DNA of 64,000 nucleotides from Batillaria attramentaria (GCA_018292915.2 JACVVK020000034.1:365001-429000), one strand, 5' to 3'. Shown: positions 1 through 10,600, counted from the stretch's first letter. Program-made: numbers and translations. The notes: generated by a model not told the origin, from the letters alone.

Positions 1-2197
1 GATTGCAACATCAGCAGCATTGAACCTGCAGCCTTCACGTTGCTTCGTACACTGATACATTTGGACATATCGTACAACTACGATGTGGGCCTTGACACGC
101 TAGCAGATGTCATGTATTATCTGCAAGGTTCTGATCTGAAATATCTTTATGTTGACGCTCTTGTCCACCGGTACACAATGTCTGTGCTGATAACGCAACG
201 ACATACTCGCCATTTCAAGAACACCAGCATCGTCACAATATCCGCCAAACACAATAATATTGAGGCGTTCTGTGAGGGAGCCCTCGACAACATGCCTGAC
301 ACACTTGAGTCTGTTGACCTGTTTGATAACCCCCTCGCGTTTGGTCGATACTTCAGAGATTTGGGGAAACTAAAAGCTCTGAAGACGTTAACTGTTGACG
401 GACTATTCTGGGCCTCCCCACCACCTTCTGCATACCCACCAGTAGTATCACGGGACTGCCAAGAAACGCTTACCTTGGGAGACATAAAGTGTGGGAATAG
501 CTGGTCCTTTAAGATGGACTCTCTCGAGGCGTGGAGACCCCAAGATGTCAGAAGTAGTTCAACACTTCGTCCGTACAGGACTCAGCTACAGCGTCTAACA
601 TTCGTGCTTCCACCTAACCTGCAGGAGTTCCGATCACGAAATACCCACCTGTACTACAACCTGTCGGATATCAACTTTGACCCGAACAATTCGCTCCGCA
701 CTCTGGACCTCAACTTCAATCACCTTTCCTATTGGTTCGGGCCGATCACCGGAGTAAACCTCACGACACTCAGTCTTTCTAGTAATTTCGCCCACGACGC
801 CAGCTACTCCTTTTTCACGACTTTGACTTCACTGAGAACCTTAAACGCTAGCTGGAATCATCTCAGGGAAGTAATCGCAAATGACTCCAACGGAACGCTG
901 TTTGAGCCGCTGGTGAACCTTGAAGTCCTAGATTTGTCCGCGAACTACATCAACAACATCCCAACACACATCTTTAAAGGACTTGTGAATTTGAAGCAAC
1001 TATTTCTTTCAATGAATCGAATCGCCATCTTCCTTGTCGACTTATGCCATATGCAGAACCTGACACTGCTCGACTTATCTTACAACCAGATTCATTACTT
1101 GCCCCAGAGCACCATGAACCATCTGGACAATATCGTTGCCCTCTCCAACGCGTCTGTGTACGTGGTGATCATCTACAACCCCATCGCCTGTGTGTGCAAG
1201 CACATCGACTTCCTTAGGTGGGTGGAGCAATCAGAAATAACTTTCAACAGGAGCAATAACTACCTTTGCATGACGGCAGATGGCAAAGACAGTATACCGA
1301 TGGACAACTTCCTCTCTATGATCAGAGATCTGGAGAAGAGTTGTGCGGACTTTTCTGGAATCTTGGTGGGCGCCGTCTCGTGCTGCATCTGTCTGATTAT
1401 CGCTCTGGCCTTAGCCCTGGCTTACCGCTTTCGTTGGAAGCTTCGCTATCTTTACTACGCCTCTCTCCTCAACTACAGACGTCAGCACAACGAGGAAGAC
1501 TTGTTTGAGTTTGACGCCTTCGTCTCATACGCTTCTGAGGACAACGACTTCGTCCACGGTGAGCTGGTGGAGCGACTGGAAGAGCGGGCGGGACTACGAC
1601 TGAACGTGCACAACCGTGACTGGATGCCCGGACGTCCCATCCCTTCCAACATCGTGGCCGCCGTTCAGAGCAGTCGCCGCACGCTAGTGGTGCTGACCCG
1701 TCATCTGTTGGAGTCGGACTGGTGTCAGTACGAGATGCAGGTATATATTCCTCGATAAAAGCACTCACATTAGAAGCCCCTTCCAAGTGGATTTTTTCCT
1801 TTGGGTTTTGTGTTCCACGTTTTGTGTTCCACGATTGTAAATGTCGCTTGACATAGCGCTGGTTTACAACAGTTTCATTTGAACACTGCACTCTGTCGAT
1901 CATTATAATAAGTGTCAAATTAACATCCCAGTAAATAATACTCATATACCTCCCATCAGCTGTCATGTAATAATGTTGATATCACCACGTCAGATGGCCA
2001 CCATGGAGGCGGCCTATACCGGGCGTGACGTGCTGCTGTTCCTGCTGTACGAGGACGTGCCGAGTCACGAACTGCCGCGCCAGGTGCTGTACAACCTGCA
2101 GGCCTCCACCTACATCTTGTATCCACACCAACATCTCCACGACCATCGCTTGGTCAACGACTTCTGGCAGCGACTGGCGCAGGCCATTCGAGACTGA
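1..2197 (+). CDS. TLR-A: Toll-like receptor, 5'-partial, two exons
   Basis: Cell-surface or endosomal pattern-recognition receptor signalling through its TIR domain. Exons are 1..1740 (580 codons, open from base 1 in frame 1) and 1994..2197 (67 codons plus TGA), giving 647 visible residues. The N-terminal signal peptide and first LRRs lie outside the window; the first visible residues (DCNISSIEPAAF) align with about residue 256 of TLR-B. LRR segments such as LEVLDLSANYI and LTLLDLSYNQI are followed by an LRRCT (NPIACVC...), a membrane helix near residues 454-475, and a TIR with box 1 FDAFVSYA (from about residue 504), box 2 RDWMPGRP with the BB-loop proline, and box 3 FW in exon 2. The splice is phase 0 (gagatgcag|gtatat ... 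cacgtcag|atggcc). It converges with TLR-B, its closest visible relative. No frameshift is seen. Family certain; ligand unknown. Confidence 0.93.
1741..1993 (+). other. TLR-A intron inside the TIR domain (phase 0)
   Basis: A 253-bp GT-AG intron. Donor cag|gtatat and acceptor cacgtcag|atg. Reading through the donor gives VYIPR and then a stop. Its first about 26 bases and last 39 bases are identical to the corresponding intron of TLR-B. Confidence 0.88.
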
Positions 2198-2290
2198 GTT
2201 CAGATGTTATAGACCGGTATCAGCTTCCGGGTCAACTACGCTAAATATAGTAGAAAATCTTTACCACGTTTAAAATTTGTGTGCAGAGTA

Positions 2291-2296
2291 AATAAA
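2291..2296 (+). promoter_or_regulatory. candidate polyadenylation signal of TLR-A
   Basis: AATAAA lies 94 bp after the TLR-A stop codon, a plausible distance for a short 3' UTR. No experimental 3' end is available. Confidence 0.45.
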
Positions 2297-2827
2297 ATGG
2301 CGTCTGGTACTTTTTGTTGGCTTTGTAAACAAGTTTCATGCCAGCTAATAGTAAAATTAGGGAAAAATGAGGCTGGCTTGTGGACTATTTGTATTCATGC
2401 GCGGCGGGAGCCAGCAGACGACCGTGGAATGAGGGGGTATGTGGTTGCTGCCAACATTGCCAAAAAAACCCGGAATATTGGAATTTGTTGAAATTTACTC
2501 AGTCTACACATGAGCCTATGGCTGCCTGATTTTTGTGATTTTTGGGGTGAATTTCAAAACATTTAATTTTCTAGGGTGTCATCTGCAACGTTATGTGTAA
2601 GAGGAATATATAGCGTTTTCCTCCAAATTTGCATCTCTGGTACGTAGCCGATGCTGCGCTGAGCCATAAACATGTCCCGAGAAAAATAACAACCCTACCT
2701 ACCACCTTATCATCCCTTTAGGGAAATTAATGTTGGGTGGTTTTCACCTCTGCGTGGAGAAGTGCGTCATCGCTGCACTGAAGTGCGGCACTGCAATGCC
2801 ACCCACCTCTACCTGGTTTGAAATTAA
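2297..2827. other. intergenic, nothing recognised
   Basis: AT-rich sequence downstream of TLR-A. Short open frames here (for example 2279..2491) show no recognisable domain, signal peptide or splice context. Confidence 0.5.
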
Positions 2828-2975
2828 CATGTAGCCCACAGGCCCGTAGCCGCACTCTCTGATTCACCATGGCAACCCATCTGATTTCTTTCTGCCGTGC
2901 GATAGACGAGTCCTCCCCTGTCAATCAAAAGGGGAGAGCCCCCAGAATTCAGCCAATCGCTTACGATGCCATATT
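2828..2975 (+). repeat. dispersed repeat R1, copy 1
   Basis: The part starting gcccacaggcccgtagcc matches 9528..9620, and the part with cagaattcagccaatcgctt matches 59355..59405 and, reversed, 27070..27125. Class unknown. Confidence 0.55.
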
Positions 2976-3091
2976 GAGCACAACACATTTCTGTCAGCTA
3001 TCTCGATCGTCTTCTATCCCCTGCTTGTATGTATATGATTTGAGTGCAGTACATCGATCCAAGGGGATACAATTATCTTTCAAGTGAGCAA

Positions 3092-3114
3092 AAACAAACA
3101 AACAAACAAACAAA

Positions 3115-3186
<72 letters not shown>
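3092..3186. repeat. (AAAC)n then (CA)n microsatellite
   Basis: About seven AAAC units run into about 34 CA units. Open frames here encode only dipeptide repeats. Confidence 0.95.
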
Positions 3187-3187
<1 letters not shown>

Positions 3188-3451
3188 TAAAAAAATCTAC
3201 TAATTTTAAATCATTATTGTCGATGAGACGAATGTTGTATGAAGGTGCTGATGATAACTGATACTACTCCTGTACGGTAGGACGAGCATATTGTATTATC
3301 ATTATTATTATTATTAGAAGCAGCTGCAGTAGAAGTAGTAGCATAGTAACACTAGTCGGCTAGTGTTGTATACAATGTCATGATGTCCACCTTCGTGTAC
3401 GGTACAGTGAAATGTACGAAATCTATGACTGTGTTGAATTCTATATTGTAT

Positions 3452-3452
3452 T

Positions 3453-3529
<77 letters not shown>

Positions 3530-3539
3530 GTGAGTGAGT

Positions 3540-3592
<53 letters not shown>

Positions 3593-3649
3593 ATGACACT
3601 CGATCGTTTGACAAAAAAAATTGCGGAAGTTGCTGGAGCCGCTACCGTG

Positions 3650-3719
<70 letters not shown>
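3452..3719. repeat. compound microsatellite (TG)n(GA)n ... (TC)n(AC)n
   Basis: Long TG tract 3453-3532, GA tract 3541-3590, a unique spacer, then TC and AC tracts 3650-3718. The two halves are partly complementary and could pair. Confidence 0.95.
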
Positions 3720-3720
<1 letters not shown>

Positions 3721-3910
3721 AAGCGGAAAATCGAAGAAACTTTATTTTACAAAGGCTGACGCAGTTTAACATTATTTTACAGTTACCCACATACATCTTG
3801 TCTCTTACTGTCATTTTTTTTTTTATTGTGCAGTTGCACATAATAATACATCTTGAAGCATTTCCATGTCGAAGCAGTTCCATGTCTATTTCCATGTCTG
3901 TTTGCATTTC

Positions 3911-4020
3911 CATGTTCACTAGGCTTCACAGAAGCCAACTTTTCAAACAGTTACGTCCGTGATTGTGCCCGTATGCTTGAAGTAGTCTGTCTTAAAGATT
4001 AGTAAAGAGCTCTACATGAT
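3911..4020 (+). repeat. dispersed repeat R2, fragment
   Basis: Contains cttcacagaagccaactttt followed by a cagttacgtccgtgattgtg-type segment and gattagtaaagagct. Similar to 54575..54700 (+), 27150..27225 (-) and 31600..31700 (-). Confidence 0.5.
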
Positions 4021-4142
4021 TATAATGAAAATGACAATATGTAGCCTTCTTATATAGCGCAGTATCCCTACAAGGTGAGGTCAAGGCGATTCACAAGTAC
4101 AGTCTATACTAAACTAATAAAACAAAAGTATGCAACACGTAC

Positions 4143-4183
<41 letters not shown>

Positions 4184-4204
4184 ACGCACGTACGCGCACG
4201 TACA

Positions 4205-4236
<32 letters not shown>

Positions 4237-4249
4237 CACACACACACAA
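4143..4249. repeat. (CGCA)n/(CA)n microsatellite
   Basis: CGCA tetranucleotide array, interrupted by acgtacgcgc, that degenerates into (CA)n. Confidence 0.95.
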
Positions 4250-4751
4250 CATGCGAGACAGTACCGACTGGAGGCTGTGTGAAACAGCGAAAACTCAAAT
4301 TCTTGTACACAGCGGTTGACGGTGCCGCAGAATGCCGGGACGAAGTGCCATTTCAAATTCCTAATACAAATACAGATTTTGAATTTTGAGTCAGAAACCT
4401 CCGCGCGATACCCGCCGGCTGCCCTTTGATCGGGGGTCGGCAGAGAACGCTTCGCTGGAGTGACGTTTCGAGGGTGTTGAGTTTGATTTGAAATTTGAAA
4501 TTGAGATTTCTGACTAAACAATGCAATTAGTCGGATGGGGTAGAGGAGAGCCTGTAGGGTGGATGCTCCAAGAATTGGATGTCATGCCCCTGTAATTACC
4601 ATTCTGTGACCTTGAATAAGACTCGTACAAGCGAAGGACGCCACGCCGCTTGCGGTCCCTAGTAACAGTAACTAGGGGCTCCTGGAGAGTTCCATTTAGG
4701 CAGTGATTAGCGGGGTTTAACGGTCAAGGTTGTTGATCTACATACAGTATC

Positions 4752-4791
4752 CCAAGGATCAGAATCAGTTTGTGATGGCCTGCCCTAGGAA
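4752..4791 (-). pseudogene. possible relic of a TLR 3' end
   Basis: About 33 bases centred on ggatcagaatcagtttgtga resemble the stop-codon region of TLR-B at 6362-6395 (ggaccagaatcagtttctgg), and more weakly that of TLR-C at 12847-12870. Nothing further of the TIR exon is present. It may be a decayed duplicate or chance similarity. Confidence 0.3.
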
Positions 4792-4820
4792 TTAGCCTTG
4801 ACGGTGGTTGCCGAGGTCCA

Positions 4821-4992
4821 GGGTGGGTGGGTGTCTAGGAGTTTAACGTCCTTTTCCACCACGCGTGATATCAAAGACGGCGGGGGCTACGAGAAAAAGG
4901 CCAGCAAACATATTTGGCCCCAGCCGGTATTTGAACTCACGACCCGAGCATCGAGAGTCCAACACGCTACCATTCGGTTATCCCAGCTCCCC
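4821..4992 (-). mobile_element. SINE-A copy 1
   Basis: Reverse-strand copy with tail ggtgggtggg and gtttaacgtccttttccacc, core gatatcaaagacgg, and a tRNA-like head ending in agctcccc. Diverged; no clear target duplication seen. Confidence 0.8.
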
Positions 4993-5104
4993 CCGAGGTC
5001 CAGCAGACGTAAACTGTTCACATACAAACACTTACCAAGAAGCGATTGCAGCAGCGCAAAGTACGACTCAAAGGGAACGAAATCGGTAATAGGACGCTGT
5101 AGGC

Positions 5105-5564
5105 CAAAGGACACAATTGCACGAGGTCTCAAAATGCCTATACATTCTCTATTAGCCTCAGGCATCGTAGTCACCCGTAAAAATGCTTCAATCTACAAAC
5201 AAAAATTACAATGCACAAACCATTCAAAGGCACGCACCTGACATGAGTTTAAAAAAAAAAATGAATGTCTCTTTTCCGCTCAGGCCTCACTGGAGTAATG
5301 CACGTCTACTTTCTATTTAGGCCAGAGAACCAGTTCACACAATTCCGCTTGCCTCACTTGTGCTCGACTTCTGTGCCAAAAGCCCCAGCTTCACTGGCAG
5401 CTTGCCTCTTGTTGCAGCCGTCTGGCATGCACCTTGACAAAAATCACGAAAATCACGCTCGTGACAACGAAAATCACTACAAAATAGCACACTCACTGAC
5501 CAGACGGGGTACCTCAAATAAACACCAAACATGACCCCACGGTCAGGTTGTGCCCTTACGCCTG
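5105..5564 (+). repeat. dispersed repeat R3, copy 1 (about 450 bp)
   Basis: Co-linear with 33600..34041 over its length. Shared blocks include cacgaggtctcaaaatg, gcttcaatct, ggagtaatgc, ggcagcttgcctc and tcactacaaaatagcacact. Both copies end directly at the left terminus of a MITE. Class unknown. Confidence 0.7.
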
Positions 5565-5567
5565 TAG

Positions 5568-6209
5568 AGGCCGTTCTTAACCGGGCGAACCACCAGTCCG
5601 GCGAACTTGTTCGGGGAACTGTGTATTGTATACGAACAGGGCGAGCGCACACGTACGTAGTTCCAGAGATTCGGCCGAACTAGTTTTCTTAACTGACCGA
5701 CCGTTAATGATATGCAAACGTCATCGCCCGAACAAGGCGGAAGTTAAGACAATCGTAAACAACCAAAATGGCCGCCTTCGTAGATCGAGACGACAAGTCA
5801 AGTCAAGTCAAGTTTGTTTATTTCCAACCCTCTGGGGGCATAGGAAAACAAAAGGAAATATATGAAAATCAACGAAAGTATCAACAACAAGAAACAACCC
5901 CCCCCCAAAAAAAAAAAAAACAAAAAAAAAAAAACAACAAAAACAACAACAACAACAACAACAAACAACCAGGGGAAAAAAAAAAGGAAAAAAATGCGCA
6001 GCAACCAATCAGAGCGCAGGATCGGCCAAAGGATCGCGAGGGTTCCCACGACACGCTGTGCAGACCTCAAACCTAGTTCGGCGTACCTTTCGAACCAGGG
6101 TTTGCGAAGAAGTGTTCGCTCGGTTAAGAAACAACGTGCGCGAATCTAGTTCGCCGTACTCTTCGAACCTAATTCACGAACCAAAAGTTCGCCGGGTTAA
6201 GAACGGCCT
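5568..6209. mobile_element. MITE-1, non-autonomous DNA transposon
   Basis: Terminal inverted repeats of 23 bp (5568..5590 and 6187..6209) match at 22 positions; each end starts aggccgttcttaacc read inward. Subterminal motifs of the form GGCGAACTAG recur in both arms, as expected for transposase-binding repeats. No transposase is encoded. The right flank has TTAA (6209-6212) but the left does not, so the target duplication is unresolved. It carries an A-rich tract (5880-6000). Confidence 0.75.
5798..5850 (-). repeat. retroposon-like 3' tail (CAAGT)n
   Basis: The segment caagtcaagtcaagtttgtt plus ttatttccaaccc resembles 57773..57830 (read in the same direction): a short repeat next to a reversed AATAAA, as in LINE/SINE 3' ends. 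Confidence 0.4.
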
Positions 6210-6374
6210 TAAGGAATCTTCAAGATCATCTAATGATCAAATTTCACATTTGGCACATTTTTCTCACTTGCACCGCCCTATTACAGGTCTCGTTCCCTTA
6301 GCATCACCCACAGCATCAAAATGTCTCACTTACAGAAAATAAAGTATTATTGAATTGAAGGTCAAGGACCAGAA

Positions 6375-9369
6375 TCAGTTTCTGGCGGCCCGTGCCAGTC
6401 GCTGCCAGAAGTCGTTGACCAGGCGGTGGTCGTGGAGGTGTTGGTGTGGATACAGGATGTAGGTGGAGGCCTGCAGGTTATACAGCACCTGGCGCGGCAG
6501 TTCGTGACTCGGCACGTCCTCGTACAGCAGGAACAGCAGCACGTCACGCCCGGTATAGGCCGCCTCCATGGTGGCCATCTGACGTGGTGATATCAACATT
6601 ATTACATGACAGCTGATAGGAAGGAGGTGAGTGATATCGCTGGATATTATCAGTTTTCTTGGTAGTGGTTCGGAATGTAATGCATGTTACAATAATTACC
6701 AAACAACCATAGTGCTTAATTTAAATTAAAAAAAAAAACAACCAAAAAACATGTAAACTAGTATTATCACTTACAATCACGGCACCGAAATCCCATACGA
6801 AAATTTTACTTGAAAAGGGCTTTTCGTGCGAGTGCTTTTATCGAGGAATATATACCTGCATCTCGTACTGACACCAGTCCGACTCCAGCAGATGACGCGT
6901 CAGCACCACCAGCGTGCGGCGACTGCTCTGAACGGCGGCCACGATGTTGGAAGGGATGGGACGTCCGGGTATCCAGTCACGGTTGTGCACGTTCAGTCGC
7001 AGTCCCGCCCGCTCTTCCAGTCGCTCCACCAGCTCACCGTGGACGAAGTCGTTGTCCTCAGAAGCGTATGAGACGAAGGCGTCAAACTCAAACGAGTCTT
7101 CCTCGTTTTGTTGTCGTCTGTAGTTGAGGCGAGAGGCGTAGTAAAGGTAGCGAAGCTTCCAGCGAAAGCGGTAAGCCAGGGCTGAGGTCAGGGCGATCAT
7201 CAGACAGATGAAGCAGGAGACGGCGCCCACCAAGATTCCAGAAAAGTCCGCACAGCTTTTCTCCAGTTCCTTGATCATAGAGAAGAAGTTCTCCATCGGT
7301 TCACTGTCTTGCCCATCTGCCGTCAAGCAATAGTAGTTCTTGCTCTCGTTGAAATGGACTTCTGATTGTTCCACCCACGTGAGGAAGTCGATATGCGTGC
7401 AGACGCAGGCGATGGGGTTGTAGATGATCACCACGTACACTGACGCGTTATAGAGGGCAACGATATTGTCCAGATGGTTCATGGTGCTCTGGGGCAAGTA
7501 ATGAATCTGGTTGTAAGATAAGTCGAGCAGTGTCAGGTGCCTCATGTGGGTCAGATCGACGAAGAATTTGACGATCTCATTGCGGGATAGAACGAGTTGC
7601 TTCAAACTGAAAAGCCCTCTGAAGATCTTAATGGGGATGTTGTTGATGTAGTTCGCGGATAAATCTAGAACTTGAAGGTTCACCAGCGGTTCAAAAAGCG
7701 TACCGTTAACGTCATTAGCGATTACGTGCCTCAGCCTATTCCAGCCAATGTCTAGCGTGCTCAATGAGGTCAGGGTCTTGAAGAAGGAGTAACTGACTTT
7801 GCGGGCGAAGTTATCTCTGAGGTTGAGTGTAGTGAGATTAAGCCCTGTGATCGGTCCGATCCAAATCGTAAGGATGTTCTTGCTGAGGTCCAGAGTGTGC
7901 AGCGTATTGTTCGGATCAAAGTTGACCTCCAGCAGTTGGTAGTACAGGTGGGTCCATCGAGATATGAATTCTTGCAGGTTTGGAGGGAGCACGAATGTCA
8001 GACTGTGCGTGGTGTGCGGACGAAGCGAGGACACAGTTGTTGTGTCCACCATGAAATCATTCTTCCATGCCTCGAGAACGTCCGCTTCAAGTGTCAATTT
8101 TTCACCACATGTTTCTTTCCTGACTCGGGGCGTTTTCTGGCAGACTGGCGCCGCAGCTGGTGGATACTCGTGGGGTGGTTTGGAGGCCAGAGATCTCCCA
8201 TCGACCGTTAACTTCTTCAGCGATTTTAGTTTCCCCAAATCTTTGAAGTATCGACCAAACCCGAGGGGGTTATCCAGCAGGTCAACAAACTCAAGTGTGT
8301 CCGGCATGTGACCGAGAGCTCCCTCGCAGAACGCCTCGATACGGTTGTACTTTGCAGATATACTGCTGATACTTGTGTTCCTGAAATGGCGAGTGTGCCA
8401 TTGTGTGATCAACACGGACATTGTGTAACGGTGGACAATGGCGTCAATGTAAAGATGCTTTAGGTCAGAACCTTGCAGACCGTACATGGCATCCGCCAGC
8501 ATGTCAAAGCCCAGATACTTGTTGTAAGAAATGTCCAGTGTTTCAAGTGTGGGAAGCGGTTTGAAAGCTTCAGGCTCGATGCTGCTGATGATGCAGTCAG
8601 ACATATTGAGTTGTCGAAGTGACTTGGGAAGGTGGATGAAAGTCTCGTTGGTCAATCTGTTGATGCTACAGAATCCCTCTGTATACCCTAGGATATACAG
8701 GCTGTGTAGATTCGTCATGTTAGCAAAACCAGGTCCGAAACTGACCTCCGGTAAACCGTCTATGTACAGGGTCTCCAGATATGCCAAATCAGACAATGCT
8801 TTGTCAGGGTAGGTGAGGGTAGCATTGGTCTCCCCTGTTCTGCAGTTATCCTCTCCTGCTTGACAGTTATGGTTTAGGCGAAGACGAACCAGTGAAGCGT
8901 TGAACGGACGAAACACGCCGGGAGGGTAGGCTTCATCGTTTAAGGTCAAGTTGTTCCAGGCCAGATCCAAACTGTGCAGGTTGTCAAGTCCGAGAAACAC
9001 GTCTGTGCTGAGTTCCTGCAGTTGGTTCCCGGACAGGTCCAGGTACTTCAGGGACTGGAATCTGGCAAAGACGCCATCAGGCAAACTCTCCAGTCTGTTG
9101 TGTCTCAGGATGAGGGTCTCTGCCTCCAGCGGCAAGCTCTCGTTTGGGACGGCGGTCAGGTTTCTGTCAGAACAATCCACGTAGGTTTTATTGCAGAGGC
9201 ATTCACCACAGGGACGTTCAGTGCCCGTGATGTTGGTAGACAGGAAGGCAATGGCTGCAGGTGGCTGTGACCCCGCCACATAGAAAAGCAGTAGAAGGGT
9301 GCACAGCCTCGTAGACCATCCATCGCATCTGCAATATTGACGTGCACGGTATATCATCATCACCATCAT
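6375..9369 (-). CDS. TLR-B: Toll-like receptor, two exons visible
   Basis: Exons 6856..9369 (838 codons from the first ATG) and 6375..6578 (67 codons plus TGA) give 905 residues, a usual TLR length. In order: hydrophobic signal segment about 22-41, cysteine-rich LRR N-cap (C54-C66, CGECLCNKTYVDC), LRRs about 72-645 with many N-glycosylation sequons, one LRRCT about 651-700 (NPIACVC), membrane helix about 712-733, TIR from about 762 with box 1 FDAFVSYA, box 2 RDWIPGRPI and box 3 FW. A single C-terminal cap marks the single-cysteine-cluster (vertebrate-like) class. The splice is phase 0 (atgcag|gtatat, acgtcag|atggcc). The start is uncertain: a possible acceptor at 9329-9331 matches the upstream acceptor of TLR-C in position and phase, so the MMVMM start may be intronic. 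Adaptor and ligand unknown. Confidence 0.95.
6579..6855 (-). other. TLR-B intron inside the TIR domain (phase 0)
   Basis: A 277-bp GT-AG intron. Read-through gives VYIPR then a stop, exactly as in TLR-A. Both intron ends are identical to TLR-A over tens of bases. Confidence 0.88.
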
Positions 9370-9527
9370 TGTTACACAATTCGAGAGGTGATTTCAAGGC
9401 CCTAAAAATCCCTATACTTCACCGAAAGACACGCCTACTTCACACCAAGAAGCATGCAGTTAAGCCTAGAAGCAAAAGGAGGAGTATGCCAGCAAGGCCA
9501 CCATCCGAACAATGTCAACGTATATTA

Positions 9528-9620
9528 GCATGTTGCCCACAGGTCCGTAGCCACGCCCTCCGATTCTCCATGACAACCCATCTGGTTTATTTCTACAATG
9601 CAATAGCACAACAGGGTAAG
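9528..9620 (+). repeat. dispersed repeat R1, copy 2
   Basis: Matches 2828..2920 at roughly three positions in four (gcccacaggtccgtagcc..., caacccatctgg...). It lies upstream of the first visible TLR-B exon. Confidence 0.5.
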
Positions 9621-9649
9621 TCCATCATCTGAGGTAAAAGGGGTGGCTT

Positions 9650-9780
9650 CAAGATGAAAGACATTGAGGTAATGCATGCTCTTTTTCCACAAAATGACGG
9701 CATGGATTTACTGTGTTTTGCCGTTACACGGCAGCTTTGTCAAGCAGATCGAGGGTTCCCTTCCATCCACACAGATAGGA
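9650..9780 (+). repeat. fragment related to the 26760..26880 dispersed repeat
   Basis: Shares gatgaaagacattga, a cctcaaaatgacg-like block and tttactg with 26780..26840. Strongly diverged. Confidence 0.35.
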
Positions 9781-9904
9781 AGAAGAGAGAGATAGGACTT
9801 TCTGGCAGGGAACCCTGGAATATCAGACGTTCTATTGTACCGACATCCATACGCCTATACAACAAATCTGTATAATCAGTAGGTGATATTTTCGCTGTAT
9901 TGCT

Positions 9905-9906
<2 letters not shown>

Positions 9907-9960
<54 letters not shown>
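9907..9960. repeat. (TG)n microsatellite
   Basis: About 26 uninterrupted TG units upstream of TLR-B. Confidence 0.95.
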
Positions 9961-9964
<4 letters not shown>

Positions 9965-10065
9965 CAAGACTCATTTTTGTGTGTGTGTGGTTTAAGTTTT
10001 TCACAGGTGGGGCTTCTGTTAATGCAAGTTTTATTTGTTATTATTATGTCCTATTATTATGTTTT

Positions 10066-10118
10066 ATAGTGGCCTATAATTTCCCTTCTGGGATTAATAA
10101 AGTATTGAATTTGAATAC
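10066..10118 (+). mobile_element. LINE-like 3' terminus (L2/CR1/Rex type)
   Basis: The block aatttcccttctgggattaa then taaagtattgaat is the kind of 3' end found on CR1/L2/Rex1 retrotransposons. A related reversed copy is at 26937..26995. No coding part remains. Confidence 0.45.
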
Positions 10119-10321
10119 TCTGACAGACTATCCCAAACGTGTGATTTGTCTGTCGGGGTACTGGTGCACTGTGAATCACACGCATTCTCTCACACATAGG
10201 ACGTCAATACATTACAATCACATGGTGAGAAAGGTAAGCTGAGCTTTTACTTTTGAAGTTTTGGAATTTGGAATTGCATTGATGTTAGAATTTTTGTGAT
10301 ACGACAATATTGCAAGCAGAG

Positions 10322-10402
10322 GGGAAGGATGCCAGAGTACCCGGAGAGAACCTCCGGCGATTGGCCCGAATGAACGATGCCACGTCGTACTAGAGAGAAA
10401 AA
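10322..10402 (-). mobile_element. SINE-C tail fragment
   Basis: The segment with ggcccgaatgaacgatgcca matches the body of SINE-C at 16450..16500 and 43630..43660. The tRNA-like head is missing. Confidence 0.5.
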
Positions 10403-10519
10403 TTGGAAATGCCCTAACAGTAACAGCAACCTTAATCTGCACTGAATCATCTCACACAGACGCAGACTGGCCTAGCCGCTCCTCAGTGACTGCGAGATTT
10501 CGAGTAACTACACCCTGAA

Positions 10520-10600
10520 TGCTTATTCAGGTTTCTGAAAAAAAAAGCAAAAACAAAAACAAAAACAAAAAACCAAACAAACAAACAAACAAAACCCCGC
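10520..10600. repeat. A-rich (AAAAAC)n/(AAAC)n tract
   Basis: Simple A-rich repeat. The flanking sequence to 11000 shows nothing recognisable. Confidence 0.85.

Noticed and set aside
40..42. TTG as start of TLR-A
   Set aside because: The frame is open from base 1 and aligns with the middle of the TLR-B ectodomain; the gene simply runs off the window.
1469..1966. 165-codon frame antisense to the TLR-A TIR region (and similar antisense frames at 6810..7127, 13531..13752, 15238..15894)
   Set aside because: These are mirror frames of a GC-balanced coding exon; no domain, and they recur wherever the TIR or LRR exon occurs.
3314..3919. Long frames encoding (CV)n, (HT)n, (LS)n or (RE)n dipeptides here and at other microsatellites
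   Set aside because: Direct translation of dinucleotide repeats.
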